Notes under the pieces: generated by a model
Databases searched by the model: none
What the model was told of the DNA's origin: nothing
What the model saw: the letters and a program-made list of their open reading frames with translations, nothing else
Program-made: the position numbers and the translations under genes
Shown here: piece after piece, positions 17,867 through 26,967 of the stretch
How the letters are laid out: every line of letters begins with the position of its first letter
Numbering within the stretch: the first letter of the stretch is position 1
Assembly (NCBI GenBank): GCA_020630915.1
Contig: JAHDIF010000002.1
Span: 62,001 to 126,000 of the forward strand
DNA length: 64,000 nucleotides
Direction: 5' to 3'
Source of the DNA: Dokdonia sp.
GTDB lineage: Bacteria; Bacteroidota; Bacteroidia; Flavobacteriales; Flavobacteriaceae

Positions 17867-18854
17867 TGTAAGAACGTATAAAGTCTGTTACTATATAACT
17901 TAGCGCTTTACCTACTTGATCATTTCTTTTCTTTGTTGGCGCCGCTTCACAAAGATGCAGGTAGGCACAATTTTTTCTCTGGGCGGCATGCACTACAAGT
18001 TGTCTTAGTTGATTGAGACTAAAACTAGAAGGTGTTTGAGCACTACTTGGAAAGTCTGTGATGACGTCACAGTCTACCTCTAATCCAAAAATACTGTCTG
18101 AAACAAAATTTAGCTTTTCATCAAATAAACGTATCATATCACTCTCTAGCTCAATATCTTCTATAAACTTAAATTGGACTATGTCTGAATGTGATTCCAT
18201 AAAATCTAAGATATACTGTGGGGTATAGTTTTTATGAAGTCCAAAAAGTGCGTATTTGTTTAATGCTGGACCATTTTCTTTTTGTAATGCATATGTAAAG
18301 CCGTTACCACTATGCCTATAGTCTGTATATCTCAGATCTGTATGGGCGTCAATATTTATGGCATTAACAGGGTAGGAGTGAGCCCTACTAGTACCCAATA
18401 AATTTCCAAAAGAGTTATTATGACCACCACCTATAATTATAGGAATTTTACCAGATTGTACTATGGTTTCTACAACTTGGGCAACTTTTTTGTCTATTCT
18501 TGATACGATGGTACCTAGCTGTTCCTTGGGAGTGGAAGCAGAAATAGGTTGATCTGGTGTAACTTTAATATGACCTAGTATAAGAATAGAACTTGCTTTG
18601 TTAAACTTGTTAGTCTGCACGTTTACAAAAGATTTTATAAATGCCATCCAGGCTTTGTGAGTACCAGGTTTTCCAAAATTTGCTCGTACACCTATAGATT
18701 CTGAAATGCCAAAAATAACAAACTGAGCCTTACTTTCTTTTATAGTATCCAGGCTATCGCAAAGGGAAATATTTTCTCCTAACTTCTGTTCACCATTCCT
18801 AAAAGCAATGTAGGCATCTATCGCTTCTCGTTTTTGAATACGCAATTGTATCAT
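17844..18854 (-). CDS. hutG: Formimidoylglutamase (arginase/ureohydrolase family)
   Basis: 336 residues. The binuclear-manganese motifs of the ureohydrolase superfamily are visible: His145 in GGGHNNSFG, Asp169-His171-Asp173 in NIDAHTDLR, and Asp261/Asp263 in EVDCDV. Formimidoylglutamase converts N-formimidoyl-glutamate to glutamate plus formamide, the last step of histidine degradation. The assignment rests on the fold plus the position directly downstream of hutI; agmatinase or arginase is less likely here. It starts at 18854, immediately after the stop of the preceding gene. Confidence 0.85.
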   Translation of the reverse strand: MIQLRIQKREAIDAYIAFRNGEQKLGENISLCDSLDTIKESKAQFVIFGISESIGVRANFGKPGTHKAWMAFIKSFVNVQTNKFNKASSILILGHIKVTPDQPISASTPKEQLGTIVSRIDKKVAQVVETIVQSGKIPIIIGGGHNNSFGNLLGTSRAHSYPVNAINIDAHTDLRYTDYRHSGNGFTYALQKENGPALNKYALFGLHKNYTPQYILDFMESHSDIVQFKFIEDIELESDMIRLFDEKLNFVSDSIFGLEVDCDVITDFPSSAQTPSSFSLNQLRQLVVHAAQRKNCAYLHLCEAAPTKKRNDQVGKALSYIVTDFIRSYNEHHSLS

Positions 18855-19421
18855 TTAATCTACCGTTTGTAGGGCAAGTATGCAAGACTCTCGTATCTGC
18901 CATAGTTCTTTTAAGCTGTAGGGAAGCTTGTCCCTTTCTATCCAGTCTTTAATGATGTTCTTATGATACGCTGCTTTATGTTCTTTTATTTGATCAACAT
19001 CTATAGAGGTTTCTATGAGAATTTCGTTTTCCCACTTCATTTCATTTTTTTCTGGAAAGGTAAAATCAAAACGTTCATCTCCATAAGTGATATATACGTG
19101 AGATTCTAGCATATATTCAAGTTTATATCTATTCAAAATTTTTCCTACGCCTGGGGTGTTTCCCTCATGCATCGGATAGATACACATATTTAGATCTATG
19201 CTGTATATATTATTTTCTTCGGCGAGTTCTTTAATACAAGCGTGTTTGGTAGAACAGGTGCCTCTTAAATCCTTAAGAATGTTGTTTGGATACTTATATT
19301 TACTTCTTCCATAGTGCAATTTTCTTATATGATTTATAGCCTCATAAAATGTGAGGATATCATTTTTAATAAAATGATCTGAGATCAAACCGCCTGTTGA
19401 TAAATTAAAATTTGGAATCAT
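18855..19421 (-). CDS. Transglutaminase-like protein embedded in the hut operon, function unknown
   Basis: 188 residues, no signal peptide. A possible papain/transglutaminase-type triad is visible: Cys56 in GTCSTKHA, His108 in SHVYITYG and Asp119 in RFDFT, with the spacing and local pattern of that superfamily. I have not recognised a characterised homologue. It lies between hutI and hutG with a 1-bp gap to hutI and none to hutG, so it is surely cotranscribed and may act on a histidine-pathway intermediate or a peptide. The domain assignment is an inference from motif shape. Confidence 0.6.
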   Translation of the reverse strand: MIPNFNLSTGGLISDHFIKNDILTFYEAINHIRKLHYGRSKYKYPNNILKDLRGTCSTKHACIKELAEENNIYSIDLNMCIYPMHEGNTPGVGKILNRYKLEYMLESHVYITYGDERFDFTFPEKNEMKWENEILIETSIDVDQIKEHKAAYHKNIIKDWIERDKLPYSLKELWQIRESCILALQTVD

Positions 19422-19422
19422 T

Positions 19423-20652
19423 TTACACGTCTATACCATTTAAAAGTACGTAATCTATATGATGAAACCCAAAATTATATGGGATAGCGTTGTAAGAATT
19501 GATTGGTTTGGTAATTATTAAGTTCGCTCTTTTGCCTCTAGATATACTTCCTACTTGATCAGCCACACCCATAGCAAAGGCTCCATTTATTGTGGCGGCA
19601 ACAATAGCTTCTTCAGGAGTCATTCTTAAATTTATACACGCCTGGGCAACGGTAAAATTCATGTTTCCGCTTGGAGCAGAGCCTGGATTAAAATCTGTTG
19701 CTATTGCTACTGGTATTCCTGCGTCTATAAGCTTTCGTACAGGTGTGTAGGGTATGTTTAAGAAGTATGAGCAACCTGGCAGTGCAGTAGCAATAGTATC
19801 ACTTTTTTGTAATTCGAGAATGTCTTCTTCATTAAGTTCTTCCAGATGGTCAACAGATAGGGCATTATATTGTAAGGCACTCGCGATACCTCCAAAGGAG
19901 TTAAATTGATTAAGATGTACTTTAGGGACTAAGCTGTATGCAGCTCCGGCGTCAAGAATGCGCTCCATTTCTGCAATTGTAAAATAACCTTTTTCACAAA
20001 AGACATCTATAAAGTCACATAGGTTTGCTTTCGCGAAAGCAGGAATCATCTCCTCAACAATCAAATCAATATAGCCATTTCTATCAGATGTATATTCTTC
20101 TGGAATCGCATGTGCCGCAAGAAGAGTCGCTTTAATAGGAAGATCAAATTCCTTCTTGAGCAGGGCGATTACCTCAAGCATTTTTCTTTCATCATGTACG
20201 CTCAAGCCATATCCACTTTTGATCTCTATAGCACCAGTTCCTAGCTGTATAAGTTCTTCCATTCTCTTACGAGCATCTTCATAAAGTTTTGAGGTGCTCA
20301 TAGCTCTTAGTTTTTTTACAGAGTTTAAAATACCCCCACCGCGATTAGCTATTTCCTCATAACTAATACCATTAATTTTATCCACAAATTCATTCTCTCT
20401 ATTTGCAGCATATACGAGATGCGTATGGGAGTCGCACCAAGTGGGAAGTACCACGCGCCCTGTGAGATCTACAACTTCATCTACAGCAACTGGATGAAAA
20501 TCTTCCATCTTTCCGTAATCATAAATACGACCTTCATCTGTAAGCAAAAACGCATTTTCAATAAAGGGCATTGATTTCATGGCCACTCCAGACAATGGAT
20601 TGGGATAATCTCCCGTAACCAGAAGTTGCTTTATGTTTGTGAATAATTTCAT
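19423..20652 (-). CDS. hutI: Imidazolonepropionase
   Basis: 409 residues from ATG 20652 (MKLFTNIKQLL); the longer frame to 20688 lacks a plausible start. Amidohydrolase fold with the metal-binding HxH (His76, His78) in DSHTHLVYAANRENEF, a later KVHLNQFNSFGG histidine, and the FNPGSAPSGNM segment diagnostic of imidazolonepropionase. It hydrolyses 4-imidazolone-5-propionate to N-formimidoyl-glutamate, the substrate of HutG. First gene of the four-gene minus-strand operon; hutH and hutU are not in this window. One palindrome copy at 20027, read as AFAKA. Confidence 0.94.
   Translation of the reverse strand: MKLFTNIKQLLVTGDYPNPLSGVAMKSMPFIENAFLLTDEGRIYDYGKMEDFHPVAVDEVVDLTGRVVLPTWCDSHTHLVYAANRENEFVDKINGISYEEIANRGGGILNSVKKLRAMSTSKLYEDARKRMEELIQLGTGAIEIKSGYGLSVHDERKMLEVIALLKKEFDLPIKATLLAAHAIPEEYTSDRNGYIDLIVEEMIPAFAKANLCDFIDVFCEKGYFTIAEMERILDAGAAYSLVPKVHLNQFNSFGGIASALQYNALSVDHLEELNEEDILELQKSDTIATALPGCSYFLNIPYTPVRKLIDAGIPVAIATDFNPGSAPSGNMNFTVAQACINLRMTPEEAIVAATINGAFAMGVADQVGSISRGKRANLIITKPINSYNAIPYNFGFHHIDYVLLNGIDV
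20027..20040. repeat. 14-bp palindrome GCTTTCGCGAAAGC, copy 6 (coding)
   Basis: Exact copy inside hutI, read on the minus strand as Ala-Phe-Ala-Lys-Ala. Confidence 0.95.
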
Positions 20653-20726
20653 GTAGTTTAAAGATAATGACTTTATGGTAGTTGCCACAGAGAATTTTGT
20701 ATTTTTAAACTTCTAATACATGAAAA

Positions 20727-21896
20727 ATGAGTTTAAAAAAGAAAGGAATTCAAACCATATGTACTCACGTAGGTGAAATAGAAGATGAGCAGTTTAAAGG
20801 TGCTGTATCTCCTATATATCTCTCTTCTTCTTACGCATTTATGGATGTAGATGTAAAACGCTACCCTCGTTATTTTAACACACCTAATCAAGAGGCATTG
20901 TGCAAAAAAATTGCTGCTTTGGAAGAAACAGAAGGTGCACTCATCTTTGGAAGTGGGATGGCCGCAGTAAGTACTACCTTACTGGCCTTTCTTAATCAAG
21001 GAGATCATGTGGTACTACAAAAAACTTTATACGGCGGAACCTATAACCTTGTGGTGGAAGAATTTGCAAAGTATGGAATCACATATACTTTTACAGATGG
21101 ATTGGATGAAGAAGCTTTCGCGAAAGCGATTACAGAAAAAACGAAAGTCTTATACATAGAAACACCTTCAAACCCCTTAATGACGATTACTGATATGCAA
21201 ATGGTGACGGACGTAGCAAAAAAGAACGGTATCATCACGATGATTGATAATACGTTTGCTTCACCCATAAATCAGAATCCTATAAATTTCGGGATAGATA
21301 TTATGATACATAGTGCAACCAAATATATGGGAGGACATAGTGATATTTGTGCAGGAGCAGTTGCTGCGAGTCAAGAACATATAGATAAGATTTGGAATCT
21401 TGCTAAAAACTTAGGAGGAAGTCTAAGTGATATGACGGTATGGATGCTGGAACGAAGTATGAAGACTATGGCATTGAGGGTGAATGCACAGAACGCAAAT
21501 GCACTGGCATTAGCTACTTGGTTAGATTCGTTAGATGAGATACGTACTGTATACTATCCAGGATTGCCATCGCATCCTGGTCATGAACTCGCAAAAAGGC
21601 AGATGAGTGGTTTTGGCGGGATGGTATCATTTGAGTTAATTGCTACTATAGATGCAGCAGTTTTTATGAAATCTTTGGAGCTTATAAAACCTAGTATGAG
21701 TCTTGCTGGAGTAGAAAGTACAATGCTATCACCCACCCAAACTTCGCACGCATTATTATCGCCAGAGGAGAGAGAAATACAAGGTATTGCAGATGGGTTG
21801 ATACGGTTTTCTGTAGGAATTGAAGATATAGAAGATTTGCAACAGGATATAATACAGGCAATTAAAAAAGTAAGGAAAGCAGTAGCTGTACATTAA
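20727..21896 (+). CDS. Trans-sulfuration family PLP enzyme (cystathionine gamma-synthase/lyase or methionine gamma-lyase type)
   Basis: 389 residues, the usual length of the Cys/Met-metabolism PLP family. The PLP lysine is Lys199 in HSATKYMGGHSD. Other family marks are SGMAA (76-80), TPSNPL (146-151), DNTFASP (174-180) and the C-terminal RFSVGIED. It makes or breaks C-S bonds in methionine and cysteine metabolism; the exact reaction cannot be fixed by eye. Divergent from hutI. The next gene, bshB1, starts 10 bp later, linking it to low-molecular-weight thiol supply. Palindrome copy at 21114 (AFAKA). Confidence 0.88.
   Translation: MSLKKKGIQTICTHVGEIEDEQFKGAVSPIYLSSSYAFMDVDVKRYPRYFNTPNQEALCKKIAALEETEGALIFGSGMAAVSTTLLAFLNQGDHVVLQKTLYGGTYNLVVEEFAKYGITYTFTDGLDEEAFAKAITEKTKVLYIETPSNPLMTITDMQMVTDVAKKNGIITMIDNTFASPINQNPINFGIDIMIHSATKYMGGHSDICAGAVAASQEHIDKIWNLAKNLGGSLSDMTVWMLERSMKTMALRVNAQNANALALATWLDSLDEIRTVYYPGLPSHPGHELAKRQMSGFGGMVSFELIATIDAAVFMKSLELIKPSMSLAGVESTMLSPTQTSHALLSPEEREIQGIADGLIRFSVGIEDIEDLQQDIIQAIKKVRKAVAVH
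21114..21127. repeat. 14-bp palindrome GCTTTCGCGAAAGC, copy 7 (coding)
   Basis: Exact copy inside the trans-sulfuration gene, read as Ala-Phe-Ala-Lys-Ala. It is only 1.1 kb from copy 6. Confidence 0.95.
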
Positions 21897-21906
21897 AAAA
21901 TAGTAA

Positions 21907-22623
21907 ATGAAAGTAGATATACTAGCTATAGGAGCGCACCCAGATGATATAGAGTTAGGATGTGGGGCAACTATTGCCAAAGAAATTGCAAAAGGAAAAA
22001 AAGTAGGCTTTTTGGACCTCACTCGAGGGGAGTTAGGAACTCGAGGTTCTGCCGAAATTAGAGACCAAGAAGCAGCAGATGCGGCAAAAATACTAGGAGC
22101 TACTTTTAGAAAAAACATTGCGTTAGCCGATGGTTTTTTTGCAAATGATCGAGATAGCCAGCTTAGAATTATAGAGATTATACGCTACTGTCGCCCCGAT
22201 ATTGTGCTGTGTAATGCCATAGATGACCGTCATATAGATCATGGAAAAGGAAGTAAACTAGCAAGCGATGCCTGCTTTTTAAGTGGACTCAAAAAGATCG
22301 AAACTACATTAGACGGACAACCTCAAGAGCACTGGAGACCCAAGAATGTGTATCATTACATACAATGGAAAAACATAGAGCCAGACGTTGTAGTAGATGT
22401 GTCTGGTTATATTGAAAAGAAAAAAGAGGCCGTATTTGCGTATAGTTCTCAGTTTTTTGACCCTTCTTCTAAGGAGAGTAATACACCCATATCTAGTGAG
22501 ACATTTAAGGATAGTATTACGTATAGGGCTCGAGATTTAGGAAGACTCATAGGAGTAGAGCACGCCGAAGGTTTTACTGTAGAGCGTTATCCTGCGGTAG
22601 ATAGTTTGTTTGATTTGAAATAA
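21907..22623 (+). CDS. bshB1: Bacillithiol biosynthesis deacetylase BshB1
   Basis: 238 residues, LmbE/PIG-L-like zinc deacetylase. The zinc-binding AHPDD motif is at residues 10-14, followed by the TRGELGTRGS stretch and a DDRHIDHGKG segment typical of BshB1. It removes the acetyl group from GlcNAc-malate, giving GlcN-malate, to which BshC adds cysteine to form bacillithiol. It begins 10 bp after the trans-sulfuration gene, which may help supply cysteine. bshA and bshC are not in the window. Confidence 0.93.
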   Translation: MKVDILAIGAHPDDIELGCGATIAKEIAKGKKVGFLDLTRGELGTRGSAEIRDQEAADAAKILGATFRKNIALADGFFANDRDSQLRIIEIIRYCRPDIVLCNAIDDRHIDHGKGSKLASDACFLSGLKKIETTLDGQPQEHWRPKNVYHYIQWKNIEPDVVVDVSGYIEKKKEAVFAYSSQFFDPSSKESNTPISSETFKDSITYRARDLGRLIGVEHAEGFTVERYPAVDSLFDLK

Positions 22624-22638
22624 ATGCAAGCTTTAAAT

Positions 22639-22673
22639 AAAAAAAGCCCCTTCGTTACGAAGGAGCTTTATAA
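22639..22673 (-). terminator. Terminator after tRNA-His (shared with bshB1)
   Basis: Hairpin with arms AAAGCCCCTTCG / CGAAGGAGCTTT (one mismatch) and a TTA loop. The minus-strand reading ends in a run of T, suiting the tRNA; it also lies just after bshB1. Confidence 0.75.
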
Positions 22674-22674
22674 G

Positions 22675-22749
22675 GGTGGAAGACCGGGTTCGAACCGGCG
22701 ACTTCTGGTACCACAAACCAGCGCTCTAACCAGCTGAGCTACAACCACC
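22675..22749 (-). tRNA. tRNA-His (anticodon GTG)
   Basis: Cloverleaf on the minus strand. D stem GCTC/GAGC, anticodon stem CTGGT/ACCAG around TTGTGGT (GTG), and T arm GCCGG-TTCGAAC-CCGGT. The extra 5' G (G-1) faces discriminator C73, the identity mark of bacterial tRNA-His. CCA is not encoded. The acceptor arms GTGGTTG and CTTCCAC leave U-U oppositions at 5:68 and 6:67. Confidence 0.95.
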
Positions 22750-22765
22750 ATTTTAATTGCGACAG

Positions 22766-22796
22766 CAAAGATAATCAATCCCTTTATTTACACAAT
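22766..22796 (-). promoter_or_regulatory. Candidate tRNA-His promoter
   Basis: The minus strand reads ATTG, 19 bp, then TATCTTTG, close to the TTTG-N19-21-TAnnTTTG consensus. It ends 17 bp before the tRNA 5' end. Confidence 0.65.
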
Positions 22797-22803
22797 ATAA
22801 TTC

Positions 22804-22833
22804 ATAAAAAAAGCGACTGTAATTTGCAGTCGC
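22804..22833 (-). terminator. Terminator after the M28 peptidase gene
   Basis: Stem GCGACTG / CAGTCGC, extended by AAG/CTT-type pairs. On the minus strand it is followed by a run of seven T. Confidence 0.8.
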
Positions 22834-22856
22834 TTCTATTTTATTTTAGAAACATA

Positions 22857-23924
22857 TTATTTTCTAGCCTTGTCAACAACGGGTCTTTCTTTTCGATTTG
22901 CTAGTTCCCAAGCAGTTGCAAAAACAAGCTGCGTACGTTTTTCAAGCATCTCATAGTTTATTTTATCGGGTGTATCCGTAATTCTGTGATAGTCTTGATG
23001 AGTACCATTAAAGTAAAAAATTACTGGGATATTATTTTTTGCAAAATTGTAATGATCTGACCTATAATAAAAACGATTAGGCTCATTTTCTACATTGTAC
23101 CTATAGTCTAGATTTATATTTGCATACTTCATATTAATAGCAGCAGAGATATTGTGAAGATCCGTACTTAATTTATCCGAACCTATAAGGTATACATAGT
23201 TTGGATCTTCTTTGTGAGCTTCATCTACACGACCTATCATATCAATATTAAGGTTTGCTATGGTATTTTCTAAAGGATAGATTGGGTTCTCGGTATAATA
23301 CTTTGATCCGTATAGCCCTTTTTCTTCACCCGTAACGTGCAAGAATAGTATGGAACGCTTAGGACCTTTCCCATCTTTTACAGCCTGTTGAAAAGCCTCG
23401 GCAATTTCTAATATGGCAACAGTTCCAGAACCATCATCATCTGCACCATTATATACGTTACCATCTCTATCCATTCCTACATGGTCTAGGTGTGCAGATA
23501 TTACTAATACTTCATCTGGTTTTTCTGAACCTTGTATGTAAGCTAGAACATTTTCTGAGTCATTAAGGCCGCTATTTTTTCTAAAAAAGGTATTAGGTAC
23601 AATTTGGTAATAGGTATCATCACCAGATCCAGAAGAAATATTCATTGCTTTATACTGCTCTCTTAGATAGTTAGCAGCTTTTTTCTGACCAGGGTCCCCT
23701 GTGTTCCTTCCTTCCATTTCATCACTTGCATAGACATACAGCATTTCTTTAAGTTCTGCACTTGTAATAGTTTCTAGGTATGAAGGCACAACTTTCTCTC
23801 CATCGCCTTCTAGGGTAGTAAGATCTATTAATACAGGTTCAAGAGTCTTTTGAACCGTTGGTTTGGATTCTTTACAACTTACTAAAGCTATTAATGTAAG
23901 AGCAACGAGAAGTAGTTTTTTCAT
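22857..23924 (-). CDS. M28-family zinc aminopeptidase lipoprotein
   Basis: 355 residues. Lipoprotein signal with ALVSCKE (lipid-Cys 17). The M28 metal ligands follow in order: AHLDH, NGADDDGSG, the catalytic GEEKGL, NIDMIGR and a C-terminal HQDYHRITDTPD histidine. It would remove N-terminal amino acids from peptides outside the inner membrane. Monocistronic, with terminators on both sides. Confidence 0.92.
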   Translation of the reverse strand: MKKLLLVALTLIALVSCKESKPTVQKTLEPVLIDLTTLEGDGEKVVPSYLETITSAELKEMLYVYASDEMEGRNTGDPGQKKAANYLREQYKAMNISSGSGDDTYYQIVPNTFFRKNSGLNDSENVLAYIQGSEKPDEVLVISAHLDHVGMDRDGNVYNGADDDGSGTVAILEIAEAFQQAVKDGKGPKRSILFLHVTGEEKGLYGSKYYTENPIYPLENTIANLNIDMIGRVDEAHKEDPNYVYLIGSDKLSTDLHNISAAINMKYANINLDYRYNVENEPNRFYYRSDHYNFAKNNIPVIFYFNGTHQDYHRITDTPDKINYEMLEKRTQLVFATAWELANRKERPVVDKARK

Positions 23925-23976
23925 GGCTATTTAATTTATTTGCAAAATAGTTAAAATTAATCTTATGTCAAGACAT

Positions 23977-24015
23977 AAAAAAAGCGATCTTTTCTATATA
24001 AAAGACCGCTTTTTT
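23977..24015 (-). terminator. Terminator after dnaN
   Basis: A-tract, stem AAAGCGATCTTTT / AAAAGACCGCTTT (one mismatch) and a T-tract in the minus-strand reading direction, directly downstream of dnaN. Confidence 0.75.
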
Positions 24016-24031
24016 ACACTTAACACTTAAT

Positions 24032-25150
24032 TTAATTATTGAGCATTACAGGCATTACAAGCATCGTTACGCTCTCGCCTTCTTCTAGTCCATCTATGGG
24101 AGTAAGAATTCCTGCTCTATTGGGTAATGACATTTCTAATGAAACGTCATTGGCATTCATATTATTCAACATTTCTGATAAGAAACGTGAATTAAAACCT
24201 ATTTGCATATCATCTCCTTGATAATCACAGGTTAATCTTTCTTCTGCTTTGTTGCTGTAGTCAACATCTTCTGCAGAGACATTTAACTCTGCACCAGCAA
24301 TTTTTAATCGAATTTGGTGCGTTGTTTTATTCGAAAATATCGATACCCTTCTTACAGAATTTAAAAACTGATTTCTATCAATTATTAATCTATTGGGGTT
24401 TTCTTTTGGAATTACAGCTTCGTAATTTGGATATTTTCCATCAATAAGTCTACAAATTAATTCGGTATTTTCAAATGTGAATTTAGCGTTAGATTCATTG
24501 TACTCAACTGTTATCTCTTCTTCAGAACCACCTAATATACTTTTTAGAAGATTAAGAGGTTTTTTGGGCATGATAAACTCGGCTGTTTGCGCTGCTTTAA
24601 TATCTGTACGACCGTATTTCACTAGTTTATGAGCATCTGTCGCAACAAACGTTAATCCGTCTGATCCAAACTGGAAGAAGACACCACTCATTACAGGTCT
24701 CAAGTCATCATTACCTGTTGCAAATATGGTATTTGTAATAGCAGTTGCAAGTATGTGACCCGTAATTTCAACTTTGCTAGGATTTTCTAATGCCACAGCA
24801 TTGGGAAACTCGTTACCGTCTGCATAGGCCAGTGCATATTTTCCGTGATTAGAACTAATCTCTACCGTATTATTTTCTTCTTGGGTAAATGTAAGTGGCT
24901 GCTCTGGAAAAGTTTTAAGTGTATCCAGTAACAATCGTGCTGGTAATGCAATATTCCCTACATCGTCTGACTCTACTTCTAGTTTAGCTGTCATTGTAGT
25001 TTCAAGATCTGAAGCCGATACAGTAAGAGCGTTTCCGTTTAAATCAAAAAGGAAATTATCTAAAATAGGAAGGGTATTATTACTATTAATTACTCCTCCT
25101 AAAACCTGGAGTTGCTTGAGTAAATATGTACTGGAAACTATAAATTTCAT
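24032..25150 (-). CDS. dnaN: DNA polymerase III sliding clamp (beta subunit)
   Basis: 372 residues, the family length. It starts MKFIVSSTYLLKQLQVLGGVI and ends LVMPVMLNN, both typical of DnaN: three repeated clamp domains of about 120 residues forming a dimeric ring around DNA. The C-terminal M-P-V/M segment belongs to the protein-binding pocket used by polymerase and MutS/MutL peptides. It lies downstream of the gldF-gldG genes on the same strand, with a 113-bp gap and its own -7 candidate. dnaA and an origin are not visible here. Confidence 0.96.
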   Translation of the reverse strand: MKFIVSSTYLLKQLQVLGGVINSNNTLPILDNFLFDLNGNALTVSASDLETTMTAKLEVESDDVGNIALPARLLLDTLKTFPEQPLTFTQEENNTVEISSNHGKYALAYADGNEFPNAVALENPSKVEITGHILATAITNTIFATGNDDLRPVMSGVFFQFGSDGLTFVATDAHKLVKYGRTDIKAAQTAEFIMPKKPLNLLKSILGGSEEEITVEYNESNAKFTFENTELICRLIDGKYPNYEAVIPKENPNRLIIDRNQFLNSVRRVSIFSNKTTHQIRLKIAGAELNVSAEDVDYSNKAEERLTCDYQGDDMQIGFNSRFLSEMLNNMNANDVSLEMSLPNRAGILTPIDGLEEGESVTMLVMPVMLNN

Positions 25151-25216
25151 AAAGAAAATAACATTTGCTTATTAGGGAAGACTAGATTTTAATAAATCTA
25201 TATTTTCTTCGTCCTA

Positions 25217-25224
25217 CAAATATA
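25217..25224 (-). promoter_or_regulatory. Candidate dnaN -7 element
   Basis: The minus strand reads TATATTTG (TAnnTTTG), 66 bp upstream of the dnaN start. No clear -33 partner. Confidence 0.45.
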
Positions 25225-25263
25225 TTTGAAATGCTACGGTCTAAGAAAGAAACTTATTAACAC

Positions 25264-26958
25264 TTAGTATGCATACTTGCGCTTACGCAAAAAGTAAAAT
25301 AGTCCCCCAAAAAGAAATAACAGAACTAGAGGAAGCCCTAAACACAAGGCTTGCCACTTATTAATGGTTTTAGCTGTTTTTTGACTATTAAGAAATGCAA
25401 GAGAAATATCCTTACTTCGTATGTTAATAAGACCTGTGTCGTCCAATAGGTAGTTGACAGTGTTTAGTAAAAACTCTTTATTTCCATACTGTTTTCTTGT
25501 AAAATAGTCAAAGCCTAGTTCCATAGGTTTTCCCTGTGGATCTATATCATTGGCAATAAAATCACCATCTGCAATAACTACCATTTTTGATGGGTTTGTT
25601 GCGCTTTCGCGAAAGCGTAGATCCTTTAATTGAAAAGGTTGTACCCGGTTTCTAAATGCCGAATCAAATGCCCCTTCTAGAAGTACGGCGAGTGGTTGGG
25701 GGCCATCTTTGTAGTCTTCTTCTTTGGGTTCTATTCCCACTTGGTCTAATGATATTTGTTTAGGTACTCCTTCTAATCGTGTAAGAGGGCTTGAGGCTAG
25801 TAACACAGTTTTTGTAATGTCTTGCCCCGTTTTGAGGAGCTCTATTGGGTTTGCATAATTGAACTTGACAGGTTGTTCGATATTTGTATTTATAGGATGT
25901 GTATTAAATGAAGGCACCTGTGGCTGATAAAACCACGGTAACTCAGTATAGGAGGATTTACTTCCATTTCCTGAAGCAACACTTAAGGGGGCAGAATATA
26001 GATCTTTTACCAGTTGAGGGTTGATACGCACTCCATATTTAAAGAGCATGTCTTTAAGGTTTAATTCTCTTGGGAATGCCAGTGCCTTTCCATTATTTGC
26101 TCTTAGACTATCATTTTCCATAATAACTTGGTCTAATAACCATAGAGAGTGCCCCCCGTTTAGAATATATTGATCAAGCACGAATTTCTGATTGTCTGTA
26201 AATGCTTTGGTAGGCTTTGCAATAACGATTAGGTCAAAGGTGTTTTGCAACGCTTTTAATGCTTGCTCAGGGTTTTCTGCCACACTATTCATAGGGAAAG
26301 GGGCGATGCTGTAGGTGTCTCCTAACTCTCTAAAAAAATCTGCAATGCGAGCATCTGGCAGCTCACCATTATCTTTAAGTACCGCAATTCTTTTGGTCTT
26401 GGAACTTATAAGCTTGTTAAAGCCATCCATAAAGGAATACTCTAGATTTTGCGTAGAGGCATATACAAACTCCTCAGGCGTAGCGCCAGCAATATTTTTT
26501 ATAAGCGATATGGGTACTGCTTTTCCGTTATGATTTGCTGTGGCCCAAGGAAAAATTGTCTGAGCAGATTCTTTTCCGTTACGTTTTACTTTAAGAGGTA
26601 AGGGAGTCATTCCAAATTGTGCAAATTGTTGTGCTATTTGATCAGGATCACTTCCTTCTTCTACAGGATTTGAGAAAAGGAAAGTAATATTGGGGTTGTA
26701 ATCATTAATTTCTTCCAGCAAAAAACGAGTTTCTCTTTGCAATTTTCGTAATTCAGATGGGAACTCACCTTCTAAAAAAACATCAATAATTAATGGGCTT
26801 TCTATTTGGTCAAGAATTTCTTTAGCAGGGTCACTTAAGGTATAGCGTTTATCCTGAGTTAAATCAAAACGGTCATAACTCAAAGATCCTACATAATTTA
26901 TGATTCCTAATAAAATTAGGGCATATATAAATGGCGGTATTTTTTTAAAAAAAATCAC
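25264..26958 (-). CDS. gldG: Gliding-motility ABC transporter auxiliary protein GldG
   Basis: 564 residues. An N-terminal membrane segment (about 10-28), a large periplasmic region resembling the ABC-type uncharacterised transport (GldG) domain, and a C-terminal membrane segment (about 535-555) followed by basic residues. Ten bp downstream of gldF. GldA (ATPase), GldF (permease) and GldG form an ABC transporter linked to flavobacterial gliding, although some gliding species do without it. gldA is not in the window. Palindrome copy at 25603, read as FRES. Confidence 0.9.
   Translation of the reverse strand: MIFFKKIPPFIYALILLGIINYVGSLSYDRFDLTQDKRYTLSDPAKEILDQIESPLIIDVFLEGEFPSELRKLQRETRFLLEEINDYNPNITFLFSNPVEEGSDPDQIAQQFAQFGMTPLPLKVKRNGKESAQTIFPWATANHNGKAVPISLIKNIAGATPEEFVYASTQNLEYSFMDGFNKLISSKTKRIAVLKDNGELPDARIADFFRELGDTYSIAPFPMNSVAENPEQALKALQNTFDLIVIAKPTKAFTDNQKFVLDQYILNGGHSLWLLDQVIMENDSLRANNGKALAFPRELNLKDMLFKYGVRINPQLVKDLYSAPLSVASGNGSKSSYTELPWFYQPQVPSFNTHPINTNIEQPVKFNYANPIELLKTGQDITKTVLLASSPLTRLEGVPKQISLDQVGIEPKEEDYKDGPQPLAVLLEGAFDSAFRNRVQPFQLKDLRFRESATNPSKMVVIADGDFIANDIDPQGKPMELGFDYFTRKQYGNKEFLLNTVNYLLDDTGLINIRSKDISLAFLNSQKTAKTINKWQALCLGLPLVLLFLFGGLFYFLRKRKYAY
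25603..25616. repeat. 14-bp palindrome GCTTTCGCGAAAGC, copy 8 (coding)
   Basis: Exact copy inside gldG, read on the minus strand as Phe-Arg-Glu-Ser. Confidence 0.95.
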
Positions 26959-26967
26959 AAAAGTCTA

